This document shows positions 43,672 through 52,345 of a stretch of 64,000 nt of DNA, in pieces (positions within the stretch are counted from its first letter, which is position 1; every line of letters starts with the position of its first letter). The notes under the pieces were generated by a model, which saw nothing but the letters and a program-made list of their open reading frames with translations, had not been told where the DNA came from and did no database searches. A program made the translations under genes and the position numbers. The stretch covers positions 4,363,501 through 4,427,500 of the forward strand of contig NZ_CP048817.1 of the NCBI RefSeq assembly GCF_014171475.1. Direction: 5' to 3'. Source of the stretch: Sphingomonas sp. So64.6b (lineage in GTDB: Bacteria > Pseudomonadota > Alphaproteobacteria > Sphingomonadales > Sphingomonadaceae).

Positions 43672-43774
43672 GACGCCCCCTGTTTATCGGACCCGGCGTT
43701 GTCCCGGGAAGCGCCTGAAATCCGTTAGCGCGGCCCCCATGTCAACTGCCGTGTCAACCGCGCCTTGTCGAAAA

Positions 43775-44482
43775 TCAGTCGCCGGCGAGCCAGGCTTCGG
43801 CGGCGGCAAGCGCCTTGGGATCGTCGACATCGATCCAGTCGATATCGCTGCAATCGACCACGCCCGCGGCGCGATCGGCGGCGAGCAAGCGTACCGCGTC
43901 GGTGATCGACGGCTCGGCCAGGTTTTCGAGCGCGGCGAAGAACGGCGCCCCGACCGCGAACACGCCGGTGTCGTAGCAATCATGCGGCGCCATGCCCTTG
44001 CCGATCGCGACGATTCGGTCGCCCTCAGTGGCGACGAAAGTCACGTCATCGGGGTCGACCCAGGGATGCCCGAGCCGGCGATCGATGCCGAGATTGAGCC
44101 CGTCGCCCGCGCCCGTATCGGCCATTCTCGCGTAGAGCTTCGGATCGGCCAGATGGTCGCACATCGCCAGCAATGTAGCGTCGCCCGCCAGCAACGGTGC
44201 GGCGGCTAGTGCGGACACACCGTTGGGCTGACGCCAGTCGGCGGTCAGCGCGGTCTCGACGGTGACCGGCCAGTCACGCGACGCAAGATGCGCCTCGATC
44301 GCTTCGGCACGGTAACCGGTCGTGACGATAATTCGGGCGATCCCCGCTGATGCCATGCGTTCGATCGCATGGTCGATCAGCGGTTTTCCGCCCACGACGC
44401 AGAGTGGTTTGGACTCGGCGGCCGATCGCAGGCGGGTGCCGGCACCCGCCGCGAGCAGTACCGCCGTCGTGATTCGATTCAC
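43775..44482 (-). CDS. NTP transferase, probable inositol-1-phosphate cytidylyltransferase
   Basis: 235 residues. N-terminal nucleotidyltransferase motif VLLAAGAGTRLRS and KPLCVVGGKPLIDHAIERM; metal Asp in MCDHLADP; DIDWIDVDDP near the end. Single catalytic domain with no membrane segment. Its start overlaps the inositol-3-phosphate synthase stop by four bases and a CDP-alcohol transferase lies upstream, so inositol phosphate plus CTP giving CDP-inositol is the most economical reading. Substrate inferred from context; MobA-like or other sugar phosphates remain possible. Confidence 0.8.
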   Translation of the reverse strand: MNRITTAVLLAAGAGTRLRSAAESKPLCVVGGKPLIDHAIERMASAGIARIIVTTGYRAEAIEAHLASRDWPVTVETALTADWRQPNGVSALAAAPLLAGDATLLAMCDHLADPKLYARMADTGAGDGLNLGIDRRLGHPWVDPDDVTFVATEGDRIVAIGKGMAPHDCYDTGVFAVGAPFFAALENLAEPSITDAVRLLAADRAAGVVDCSDIDWIDVDDPKALAAAEAWLAGD

Positions 44483-45573
44483 GCAGCGGCGGCGATGAAG
44501 TCTTCAACCGCAAGCTGCGCCAGATCGTCGGTCATCTGGATCGGAGGATGCTTGCAGAAATAGGCCGATGCCGGATGGATCGGGCCGCCCATGCCGCGAT
44601 CGCTGGCGAGCTTCGCGCAGCGGATCATGTCGATCGCGACGCCGGCCGAATTGGGGCTGTCCTCGACCGAGAGGCGCAGTTCCAGGTTCATCGGCACGCC
44701 GCCGAACATCTGGCCTTCCATGCGCAGGAAGCAGACCTTGTTGTCGTTCTGCCACGCGACATAATCGCTCGGGCCGATGTGCACATTGTCGTCGGTCAGG
44801 CGCTCTGCCGCGACCGATTGCACCGCTTCGGTCTTGGAAATCTTCTTCGATTCCAGGCGACGATGGTTCGACATGTTGAGGAAGTCGGTATTGCCGCCGG
44901 TATTGAGCTGATAGGTGCGGTCGAGCTTCACGCCGCGCTTGGCGAACAGGTCGGTCAGCACGCGGTGGACGATCGTCGCGCCGAGCTGCGCCTTGATGTC
45001 GTCACCGACGATCGGCACGCCGGCATCCTCGAAGCGCTTGGCCCAGACGGCGTCGCTGGCGATGAAGACAGGGATGTTGTTGACGAAGGCAACGCCCGCT
45101 TCGAGCGCGCATTCGGCATAGAATTCGGTCGCCTTCTGGCTGCCGACCGGCAGATAGTTCATCAGCACATCGGCCTTGCTCTCGCGCAGCGCGGCGACGA
45201 CTTCGGCCTTGGTCGGCTGGGGCAGGTCGGCGACGATGAAGGTACGGTCATCGGCATAATCGGCCATATGCTCGGCCACGCCGTCCAGGACATTGCCCAT
45301 CTTCACCTTGACGCCGCTTGGCGGCACATCGGCGCAGAACACCGCGGTGCAGTTCGGCTTGGCGAAGATCGCATCGGACACGTCGACGCCGACCTTGCGC
45401 GTATCGACGTCCCAGGCTGCGACGACCTTGATGTCGCTCGGCTTGTAGCCGCCCAGGTCCCAATGCATCAGGCCGACATGGTCGTTCGACCCCTTGTGGT
45501 AGAATGCCAGGCCCTGGACCAGCGAGCTGGCGCAGTTGCCGATGCCGATCACTGCGACATTGATGGTTTTCAT
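44479..45573 (-). CDS. Inositol-3-phosphate synthase
   Basis: 364 residues. Converts glucose 6-phosphate to 1D-myo-inositol 3-phosphate with bound NAD. VAVIGIGNCASSLVQG forms the NAD fold, then LMNYLPVGSQKATEFYAECAL, PVFIASDAVWAKRF, IVGDDIKAQLGATIVHR and TYQLNTGGNTDFLNM with the catalytic Lys/Asp region. This is the short actinobacterial-type enzyme. ATG 45573 (MKTINVAV) is preferred to ATG 45600, which adds nine residues. Confidence 0.95.
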   Translation of the reverse strand: MKTINVAVIGIGNCASSLVQGLAFYHKGSNDHVGLMHWDLGGYKPSDIKVVAAWDVDTRKVGVDVSDAIFAKPNCTAVFCADVPPSGVKVKMGNVLDGVAEHMADYADDRTFIVADLPQPTKAEVVAALRESKADVLMNYLPVGSQKATEFYAECALEAGVAFVNNIPVFIASDAVWAKRFEDAGVPIVGDDIKAQLGATIVHRVLTDLFAKRGVKLDRTYQLNTGGNTDFLNMSNHRRLESKKISKTEAVQSVAAERLTDDNVHIGPSDYVAWQNDNKVCFLRMEGQMFGGVPMNLELRLSVEDSPNSAGVAIDMIRCAKLASDRGMGGPIHPASAYFCKHPPIQMTDDLAQLAVEDFIAAAA

Positions 45574-45648
45574 GATTGAGGTAGCCCCTTCGATATTCAA
45601 ATGTTCAAATGATGGTGTAGCGGATGGCGACCATATAGGTGCCGATGG

Positions 45649-46488
45649 TCATGTATTCACGGGTGCGGCGCCGCCCGGATGCACCAGGTCGGCTTCGACG
45701 CGCCGATGCCAGACGAGCGTGGCAATGATCAAGAGGGTTAACGGTACGATCTCGAACCACCAGAACAGGCGGGGATTGCCCACCAGGCAGGCGACGAAGA
45801 TCGCCAGAACGCGCATATTGGCGCTTTCCAGCGCCATCAATTTCATCACCGGCGCAGCGCGCAGGCCGTAATCGGCGCCAAAGCGAGCGGGGTCGCGATT
45901 CGACCGCAGTGCCCGGTCGAACGGATCGGCGAGCCGGTCGACGACATGCGAGATCGCGTCATAACCACGTTCGAGCAGGCCGCCGGTCCGGGCCGGCGGT
46001 GATTCGCCCGAATCACCACGCAGCCGGCGATGGAAGCGTGCGCGCTCCGCCTCGTACAGGCTCGACTGAATGATGTGCGCAGCACCTGCGGTGACTGCCA
46101 GCGCCCAGCCTTCGCCGGTGCCGATCGAGGTGGCGATCACGATATAAATGAGGATGAAAACGCCGTGATCGCACACGCCGTCGAGCAGGCGGCCAAAGGG
46201 GCTGGCGGTCTGAGTCGCGCGCGCAACCATGCCGTCCAGGCCATCGGCGATGAGCCAGCCGATCGACAAGATCAGGCCGAGGACCGCAGCGAGCGGCGTA
46301 TCCCAATTCCAATAAGCGATGGCCGCCCCGATGCCGAGAGCGAGACCAATGACCGATACCGCATTGGCGGAGACGCGCCATGCAAGCGCCACCGGAAGGA
46401 GCCGCCGTGCGGTAGGGTGGATCAGCCAGAGATTGGTTGGATCTTCTATCCGCCTGTCTCGGGTGCCGTCAGGCGTTGGGGGTGTCAT
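45649..46488 (-). CDS. CDP-alcohol phosphatidyltransferase family membrane enzyme
   Basis: 279 residues with several membrane helices. The family signature D-x2-D-G-x2-A-R-x8-G-x3-D-x3-D is perfect: Asp82, Asp85-Gly86, Ala89-Arg90, Gly99, Asp103, Asp107. It transfers a phosphoalcohol from a CDP-alcohol. Upstream of the inositol-3-phosphate synthase (75 bases) and the NTP transferase, so the donor may be CDP-inositol (DIPP-synthase-like) or the acceptor inositol phosphate (PI-phosphate-synthase-like). ATG 46488; the 75-residue upstream extension is unlikely. Confidence 0.9.
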   Translation of the reverse strand: MTPPTPDGTRDRRIEDPTNLWLIHPTARRLLPVALAWRVSANAVSVIGLALGIGAAIAYWNWDTPLAAVLGLILSIGWLIADGLDGMVARATQTASPFGRLLDGVCDHGVFILIYIVIATSIGTGEGWALAVTAGAAHIIQSSLYEAERARFHRRLRGDSGESPPARTGGLLERGYDAISHVVDRLADPFDRALRSNRDPARFGADYGLRAAPVMKLMALESANMRVLAIFVACLVGNPRLFWWFEIVPLTLLIIATLVWHRRVEADLVHPGGAAPVNT

Positions 46489-46577
46489 CGGATCGCCGTC
46501 ATGCCGATAAGGCAGTGTTTTTGCAAGAGACGACGCGACGAACGGTGACGTAGCCACCCCGTCACCGCCGTAAAGAG

Positions 46578-47729
46578 CTAAAGACTCCGCCCGATCAACT
46601 CCTTCATAATCTCGTTGGTTCCGCCATAAATCCGGCTGACGCGCGCGGCACGCCACATCCGCGCGATCGGATATTCGTTCATATAACCGGCGCCGCCATG
46701 GAGCTGCAGGCACTTATCCATCACCTCCCATTGCAGCTCGGTGTGCCACAGCTTGGCCGCGGCACCCTCGACCGGAGTCAGTTCGCCTTTCAGGTGACGC
46801 GCGATCGCCCAGTCGAGATGCGCCCAGCCGACCTGCAGCTTCGATTTGATGTCGGCGAGCACGAAGCGCGTATTCTGGAAATCGAACACCATGCCGGCAA
46901 ACGCCTTGCGGCTCTTGGTGAATTCGACCGTCTCGTCGAATGCCTTTTGCGCCGACGCCTGTGTCCCGACCGCGATCGACAGCCGCTCCTGCGGCAGCTG
47001 GCTCATCAGATAGATGAAGCCCTTGCCTTCCTCGCCCAGACAATTGGTCATCGGCACGCGCACGTCCTCGAAGAACAGTTCGGAGGTGTCGGCGGCATCC
47101 TGGCCGATCTTGTCGAGCTTGCGCCCGCGCTTGAATCCCTCGCGGTCGCTTTCAATCAGCAGGATCGACATACCCTTATAGGCCGGCTTGGCATCGGGAT
47201 CGGTCTTGGCGACGACCAGGATCAGGTCGGCATTCTGGCCGTTGGTGATGTAGGTCTTGGAGCCATTGACGACATAATGATTACCGTCCTTCTTGGCCGA
47301 GGTGCGGATCGCCTGCAGGTCGGATCCGGTGCCCGGCTCGGTCATCGCGATCGCGGTGATCGTTTCGCCCGACACGAAGCGCGGCAGCCAATGCGCCTTT
47401 TGCTCGTCCGATCCGTAAGCGACGATATAGTCGCAGACGATGTCGCTGTGCAGCGTGAAACCGGCGGGCACGCCATTATAGGCAAGCTCTTCGTTGACGA
47501 TCGAATTGTACCCGAAGTCGAGGCCGAGACCGCCATATTCCTCCGGCACAGTCGGGCACAGCATCCCGATCTCGCCCGCCTTGCGCCAGAATTCCTTCGG
47601 TACAAGGCGGTTTTCTTCCCAGGTCGCGACATTGGGCACGCCTTCCTTTTGCAGGAAGCTGCGCACCGTCTGACGGAACGCTTCATGGTCTTCATTATAA
47701 GCGAAGCGGCCGGGGATGGCGTCGAGCAT
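46578..47729 (-). CDS. Acyl-CoA dehydrogenase
   Basis: 383 residues, FAD enzyme that makes the 2,3-double bond in an acyl-CoA. EEYGGLGLDFGYNSIVNEELA, AITMTEPGTGSDLQ-like substrate/FAD site (IAMTEPGTGSDLQAI), YVVNGSKTYITNG, and C-terminal QLHGGAGYMNEYPIARMWRAARVSRIYGGTNEIMKELIG. The catalytic Glu lies in that last stretch (GTNEIMKE). ATG 47729. Divergent from the FAH gene. Confidence 0.95.
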   Translation of the reverse strand: MLDAIPGRFAYNEDHEAFRQTVRSFLQKEGVPNVATWEENRLVPKEFWRKAGEIGMLCPTVPEEYGGLGLDFGYNSIVNEELAYNGVPAGFTLHSDIVCDYIVAYGSDEQKAHWLPRFVSGETITAIAMTEPGTGSDLQAIRTSAKKDGNHYVVNGSKTYITNGQNADLILVVAKTDPDAKPAYKGMSILLIESDREGFKRGRKLDKIGQDAADTSELFFEDVRVPMTNCLGEEGKGFIYLMSQLPQERLSIAVGTQASAQKAFDETVEFTKSRKAFAGMVFDFQNTRFVLADIKSKLQVGWAHLDWAIARHLKGELTPVEGAAAKLWHTELQWEVMDKCLQLHGGAGYMNEYPIARMWRAARVSRIYGGTNEIMKELIGRSL

Positions 47730-47772
47730 GGGATCAGTCCTCTCTTGAAACCTTTTCTCCGGTTTGGTCGTA

Positions 47773-47790
47773 CTTGACGTATAGGTCAAG
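47773..47790. promoter_or_regulatory. Palindrome between acyl-CoA dehydrogenase and FAH-family genes
   Basis: CTTGACGTATAGGTCAAG, two perfect 6-base halves around six bases. It resembles the TTGACGT-type operators of MerR/TetR regulators of acyl-CoA catabolism, and lies between the divergent starts (47729 and 47852). No such regulator is in the window. Confidence 0.55.
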
Positions 47791-47851
47791 CGGGTAGCGC
47801 TCGACAGCGCGTATGAGGGGGGTATGCTTAGGCAAAATCCCAGGAGACCGC

Positions 47852-48871
47852 ATGAAACTGGCCAGCCTCAAGTCCGCCGACCCAAAACAAGGGCGCGACG
47901 GAAAACTCGTCATCGTCTCCAACGACCTCGCCTGGTACGCCGATGCCAGCCATATCGTCCCGACACTCCAGGGAGCGCTCGACGATTGGGACCGGTTGCT
48001 GCCCGCTCTGCAGAATCTCGCGACCGATCTCGAACATGAGATGATCCCGATGCGGCGTTTCCACGAAAACGACGCCGCGTCGCCGTTGCCGCGCGCTTAT
48101 CAATGGGCCGATGGTTCGGCTTATGTGAATCATGTCGCTCTGGTGCGGCAGGCGCGGGGCGCGGAAATGCCCGAAAGCTTCTGGCACGATCCGCTCATGT
48201 ATCAGGGCGGTTCGGATGGTTTCCTCGGACCCCGCGACCCGATTCCGCTCGCCGATGAGGCATGGGGCTGCGACCTCGAGGCCGAAGTGGTGGTGGTGAC
48301 CGGCGACGTGCCGCTCGGTGCGACCCGCGAACAGGCGTTGGACGCGGTGCGGCTGGTCGGCCTGACCAACGATGTCAGCTTGCGCAACCTGATCCCGGAT
48401 GAGCTCGCCAAGGGTTTCGGTTTCTTCCAGTCCAAGCCGGCCAGTGCCTTCTCGCCGGTGTTCGTCACCCCCGATGCGCTTGGCGACTGGTGGAAGGACG
48501 GCAAGCTCCATCGCAAACTGATGGTCGATCTCAACGGCAAGCCGTTCGGCCGCGCCGAGGCGGGCGAGGACATGACCTTCGATTTCGGCACGCTGATCGC
48601 GCACGCGGCCAAATCGCGCGCGCTTGGCGCGGGCACGATCATCGGTTCGGGCACCGTGTCGAATCGCGACGCCGATGGCGGGCCGGGCAAGCCGATCGCC
48701 GATGGCGGCGTGGGTTATTCCTGCCTCGCCGAGGTGCGAACGGTCGAGACGATCAAGGGTGGCAAAGCGGTCACCCCGTTCCTGACCAAGGGCGACACGG
48801 TGCGTATCTGGGCGGAAGACGACAAGCACCACCCGATCTTCGGGGTGATCGAGCAAGTGGTCGGCGGCTGA
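47852..48871 (+). CDS. Fumarylacetoacetate hydrolase family protein
   Basis: 339 residues. FAH fold with the metal ligands in the DLEAEVVVVTGDVP region (the E-x-E then D pattern), GFFQSKPASAFSPVFVTPDALGDW, and GTIIGSGTVSNRD. C-C bond hydrolase of aromatic breakdown or a related decarboxylase. ATG 47852 has AGGAGA; the 13-residue longer reading lacks support. Exact substrate unknown; bacterial fumarylacetoacetases of this length are close relatives. Confidence 0.9.
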   Translation: MKLASLKSADPKQGRDGKLVIVSNDLAWYADASHIVPTLQGALDDWDRLLPALQNLATDLEHEMIPMRRFHENDAASPLPRAYQWADGSAYVNHVALVRQARGAEMPESFWHDPLMYQGGSDGFLGPRDPIPLADEAWGCDLEAEVVVVTGDVPLGATREQALDAVRLVGLTNDVSLRNLIPDELAKGFGFFQSKPASAFSPVFVTPDALGDWWKDGKLHRKLMVDLNGKPFGRAEAGEDMTFDFGTLIAHAAKSRALGAGTIIGSGTVSNRDADGGPGKPIADGGVGYSCLAEVRTVETIKGGKAVTPFLTKGDTVRIWAEDDKHHPIFGVIEQVVGG

Positions 48872-48977
48872 GCCCGAGCCTTCTCCTTCAGCGGGTGGCG
48901 ATGCGGCGGTCTTGATACTTGTCGGCGGGGAATTCGTTGTGGTGACGTGACGATCGAGCGCGGCTATCGCGCTCGAT

Positions 48978-49865
48978 ATGAAGCCAAGCACCACCGCCTT
49001 CGCCATCGCGACACTAGGCATCGCCTTGTTCTCGTGCATGGACGCGTTGATGAAGGGGCTGACGCTTGCGATCGGCGCCTATAACACGTTGCTGTGGCGC
49101 AACCTGGCGGGGGTCGCGATCAGCGGTGTGCTGTTCCTTGCGACGCGAACCGCCTGGCCGGCAAAGGCGGTGATGCGCGTCCATCTGATTCGCGGCGGCG
49201 TGTCGGCGGTGATGGCGGTGACCTTTTTCTGGGGCCTGGCGCGGGTGCCGATGGCACAGGCGGTGGCGCTCGCGTTTATCGCGCCGCTGATCGCGCTGTT
49301 CCTCGCCGCTGTCCTGCTCAAGGAGCATATCGGGCGGACCGCGATCATCGCCTCGCTGCTGGCGATCGCGGGGGTCGGCATCATCCTGGCCGGGCAGGCC
49401 CGCGCCGAACTCGGGCATGAGGCGCTGCTCGGCACGATCGCGATCCTGATCTCGGCGGTGTGCTATGCGTATAATATCATCCTGATGCGGCAGCAGGCGC
49501 AGCTTGCCGGGCCGATCGAGATCGCCTTTTTCCAGAGCGCGATCGTCGCAGGGATCCTCGCGCTCGCGGCACCCTGGCTGGCCGCGGTGCCGGACCTAGT
49601 CCATGCGCCGGCGATGGTCGGCGCGGCATTGCTCGCGGTCGGCTCGCTGTTGCTGCTCAGCTGGGCCTATGCGCGGGGCGAGGCGAGTTATCTCGCACCG
49701 ACCGAATATACGTCTTTCCTGTGGGCCGCGCTGCTCGGCTGGCTGGTGTTCGGCGAAACCGTCTCGCTTTTCACGCTGGCCGGTGCCGCGCTGATCATCA
49801 TCGGGTGCGTGATCGCGGCGCGCCGCCGCCCCGTCGCAATTTCCAATGTGGAGGCCGCCATATGA
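48978..49865 (+). CDS. EamA/DMT-family transporter
   Basis: 295 residues, ten hydrophobic helices in two EamA repeats (ends near GVGIILAGQ and GAALIIIGCVIA). Substrate unknown, typically metabolite export. Stop overlaps the acetyltransferase start by four bases. Confidence 0.88.
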   Translation: MKPSTTAFAIATLGIALFSCMDALMKGLTLAIGAYNTLLWRNLAGVAISGVLFLATRTAWPAKAVMRVHLIRGGVSAVMAVTFFWGLARVPMAQAVALAFIAPLIALFLAAVLLKEHIGRTAIIASLLAIAGVGIILAGQARAELGHEALLGTIAILISAVCYAYNIILMRQQAQLAGPIEIAFFQSAIVAGILALAAPWLAAVPDLVHAPAMVGAALLAVGSLLLLSWAYARGEASYLAPTEYTSFLWAALLGWLVFGETVSLFTLAGAALIIIGCVIAARRRPVAISNVEAAI

Positions 49866-50344
49866 GCATTATCATCCGTTCCGCCATTCCCGCCGATGTC
49901 GCTAGGATCCTGGGTTTCGTGCGCGAGCTCGCCGAATTCGAGCGCGAGCCCGATGCGGTCACTGCGACCGCACCGCATCTGCAAGACGCGCTGTTCGGTC
50001 CGCACCCGGCGGCCGAAGCGGTGATCGCCGAGCGGGACGGCGTGGCCGTCGGCATGGCGGTGTTCTTCCACAATTTCTCGACCTGGACCGGGGTGCGCGG
50101 AATCTGGCTGGAGGATCTCTATGTCACCCCGGCGGCGCGCGGCTCGGGGGCGGGCAAGGCCTTGCTCGTCCATCTTGCCGGGCTGGCGGTCGATCGCGGC
50201 TGCGCGCGGTTCGAATGGGCGGTGCTCGACTGGAATGTCCGCGCGATCGATTTCTACCGCGCGATGGGGGCTGAGGCGATGGATGAATGGACCACGCAAC
50301 GTGTGTCGGGCGAAGCGCTTGCCAGATTGGCGGGCAGGGGCTGA
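49862..50344 (+). CDS. GNAT-family N-acetyltransferase
   Basis: 160 residues. Acetyl-CoA site in LEDLYVTPAARGSGAGKALLVHL (V-x-x-x-x-R-G-x-G-x-G/A pattern), and C-terminal DWNVRAIDFYRAMGAEAM. Resembles spermidine/diamine or small-amine acetyltransferases. Coupled with the DMT transporter (four bases) and the SMR gene (one base), which suggests a shared role with exported amines. Confidence 0.9.
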   Translation: MSIIIRSAIPADVARILGFVRELAEFEREPDAVTATAPHLQDALFGPHPAAEAVIAERDGVAVGMAVFFHNFSTWTGVRGIWLEDLYVTPAARGSGAGKALLVHLAGLAVDRGCARFEWAVLDWNVRAIDFYRAMGAEAMDEWTTQRVSGEALARLAGRG

Positions 50345-50664
50345 TGGCCTGGGTTCTGCTGATCGTCGGCGGCTGTTTCGAGATCGGCTTCACCACCTGT
50401 CTTCGTTATGTCGATGGCTTTCGTAATCTACCCTGGACGCTGGGTTTCCTTGCTTCGGTGGCGCTGTCGATGGCGTTGCTGGAAGTCGCGTCGCGGTCGA
50501 TTCCGATGGGTACGGCCTATGCGGTATGGGGTGGGATCGGCGCGCTTGGCACGGTACTGGTCGGCATCGTCTGGTTCGGCGAACCGGCGAGCTTGCCGCG
50601 TCTGTTGCTGATCCTTGGTGTGGTGTTGTGCATCGCCGGGCTCAAGCTGACGTCGGGGCATTAA
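50344..50664 (+). CDS. SMR-family transporter (SugE/Gdx-like)
   Basis: 106 residues with four membrane helices. Conserved Glu13 in the first helix (GGCFEIGF), and the GTAYAVWGGIGALG segment typical of SugE, the group that exports guanidinium. Functions as a dual-topology dimer. Start shares one base with the GNAT stop (TGATG). EmrE-type drug export cannot be excluded. Confidence 0.9.
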   Translation: MAWVLLIVGGCFEIGFTTCLRYVDGFRNLPWTLGFLASVALSMALLEVASRSIPMGTAYAVWGGIGALGTVLVGIVWFGEPASLPRLLLILGVVLCIAGLKLTSGH

Positions 50665-50686
50665 GAAGACTGGGGAGGAGGACAGG

Positions 50687-51079
50687 ATGGCGCTCGATAC
50701 AGGCCTGATCGACTGGGTGGCCGAGGCGATGGCGCCGATCGGTACGGTGACGATGCGCCGTATGATGGGCGGCGCGACGCTTTATCTCGACGGGACGATT
50801 TTCGCGATCAGCAGCCGGGATGCGCTGTGGTTCAAGGCGGATGGCGAGAGCGACGCCGCCTGGGACGCAGCCGGCTGTCCCCGCTTTGCCATGGAGAGGC
50901 GTGACGGGAGTATCGCGTCGATGAACTATCGCCGCGCGCCCGACGATGTGTACGACGATGCCGATGCGCTCAGGGAATGGGCGGGGCTGGCGCTGGCGGC
51001 CGGGATGCGCGCACCGTCCAAGAAAGCAAAGTCTAGGAAGGGCGAGGTGAAAAAAACCGGGGCGCGAACGACGCGATAA
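50687..51079 (+). CDS. TfoX N-terminal domain protein
   Basis: 130 residues. TfoX_N region with VTMRRMMGGATLYLDGTIFAI and LWFKADGES, then MNYRRAPDDVYDDADALREWAGLAL, and a basic tail (PSKKAKSRKGEVKKTGAR). Not the full competence regulator. ATG 50687 follows GGAGGA. Its last 47 bases overlap the convergent membrane gene. Confidence 0.87.
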   Translation: MALDTGLIDWVAEAMAPIGTVTMRRMMGGATLYLDGTIFAISSRDALWFKADGESDAAWDAAGCPRFAMERRDGSIASMNYRRAPDDVYDDADALREWAGLALAAGMRAPSKKAKSRKGEVKKTGARTTR

Positions 51080-51719
51080 GCGCCGCAACGAGTAAAGCGA
51101 CCCAGGCGAGGACAAAGCCGGTCATCATTGTCGTATTGGGGAAATGGCCAAGCCCGTAAAACGCGGCCACTGCGCCAGCCCAAATGGGTATGCCAAAGAA
51201 CCCCGCCAGTCGCCCTTTCGACAGCGCCAGCAATGGGCCGATACACATCGTGCCCAGTGCCAGCAGCACGAACTTGACATGCACCGCCCACCACAGCCAA
51301 TCGATTAGCGTCTGGGTGCCCGGCAGGTCGCGCAAGATGAAATAAAGGATGACGCCTTCGACCTCATCGCTGACGCCGGCGATGGTCAGCGCCACCACCA
51401 CAGCCATAGGCCAGAAGCCCCGCGCGCGCGTTGCCCAGGTGCCGAGGACCAGAAAAGCAGTATAGGCTGGGATAAAGCCGAATTCGTCGAGCAACAGGCC
51501 CGTCTTCTGCGCCGCGACCAGCGCCGACCGACACGGATCGCTGCCGAACAGCGTCGCGACATCCGCCGGGGTGCGTACGAATTCGAACGCGATGATCGGG
51601 CTAAGACCCCCGGTCGGGCCGCATGCGACCAGACCGGGGATTTGACCGAACAGCCAGGAGCAGAAGAACGCGACGACACCGGCCGCCGCGCAGAACCGCC
51701 AGGCCGTCCGGTCGCTCAC
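51033..51719 (-). CDS. Polytopic membrane protein of unknown function
   Basis: 228 residues with about six hydrophobic segments (VVAFFCSWLF, AYTAFLVLGTW, FWPMAVVVALTIAGV, KFVLLALGTMCIGPLLAL, FGIPIWAGAVAAFYGL, VLAWVALLVAALIASF). GTG start at 51719 overlaps the ppa stop by four bases. The 3' end overlaps the convergent tfoX-like gene by 47 bases. Confidence 0.78.
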   Translation of the reverse strand: MSDRTAWRFCAAAGVVAFFCSWLFGQIPGLVACGPTGGLSPIIAFEFVRTPADVATLFGSDPCRSALVAAQKTGLLLDEFGFIPAYTAFLVLGTWATRARGFWPMAVVVALTIAGVSDEVEGVILYFILRDLPGTQTLIDWLWWAVHVKFVLLALGTMCIGPLLALSKGRLAGFFGIPIWAGAVAAFYGLGHFPNTTMMTGFVLAWVALLVAALIASFAPRFFSPRPS

Positions 51720-52255
51720 GCGTCCTTGGCTGCCTTTGCGGCGTCGATCGCTTCCATCACGATCCGCCGCGCTTCCTCGGCATCGCCCCAATTGCCGATC
51801 CGCACCCATTTCTGGGGTTCCAGATCCTTGTAGTGGGTGAAGAAATGCTCGATCTGTGCGAGCACGATCGATGGCAGGTCGCCGCGTTCGCCGACGTCGG
51901 TGTAATAGGGGAAGGTCGTGTCGACCGGCACGGTGATGAGCTTTTCATCGCCGCCCGCTTCGTCTTCCAGCTTGAGCACGCCGATCGGGCGAACCCGAAC
52001 CACGCTGCCCGGAATGAACGGCGATCGCGCGATGACCAGCGCGTCGAGCGCGTCGCCGTCGGGCGACAAGGTGTGCGGAATGAAGCCGTAATTCGCCGGA
52101 TAGCGCATCGGCGTGTGCAGGATGCGATCGACGAACAATGCGCCGCTCGCCTTGTCGAATTCATATTTCACCGGCTCGCCGCCGACCGGCACCTCGATGA
52201 TGACGTTGAGGCTGTTCGGCGGATCATCGCCGACCGGAATCATATCGATACGCAT
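51716..52255 (-). CDS. ppa: Inorganic pyrophosphatase
   Basis: 179 residues, family I PPase. Metal-binding signature DGDALD at 66-71, YPANYGFIPHT at 52-62, and KYEFDK at 30-35. Hydrolyses pyrophosphate in the cytosol. ATG 52255. Preceded by an intergenic palindrome (52282-52334). Confidence 0.96.
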   Translation of the reverse strand: MRIDMIPVGDDPPNSLNVIIEVPVGGEPVKYEFDKASGALFVDRILHTPMRYPANYGFIPHTLSPDGDALDALVIARSPFIPGSVVRVRPIGVLKLEDEAGGDEKLITVPVDTTFPYYTDVGERGDLPSIVLAQIEHFFTHYKDLEPQKWVRIGNWGDAEEARRIVMEAIDAAKAAKDA

Positions 52256-52281
52256 TTTGGATCCTTCACTGCGTTCAGGGC

Positions 52282-52334
52282 GCGGCGCCGGCCTGCTTTC
52301 CCTCCCGGCGAGAGGGAAAGCGGACCGGCGCCGC
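52282..52334. repeat. Nested palindrome between ppa and the M61 peptidase gene
   Basis: Outer stem GCGGCGCCGG (52282-52291) with CCGGCGCCGC (52325-52334), inner stem CTTTCCCTC (52296-52304) with GAGGGAAAG (52312-52320). A small extra hairpin CCCCGC-GTCA-GCGGGG (52340-52355) overlaps the M61 stop. Acts plausibly as terminator or as another mobile palindrome. Confidence 0.7.
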
Positions 52335-52345
52335 ACGTCCCCGCG

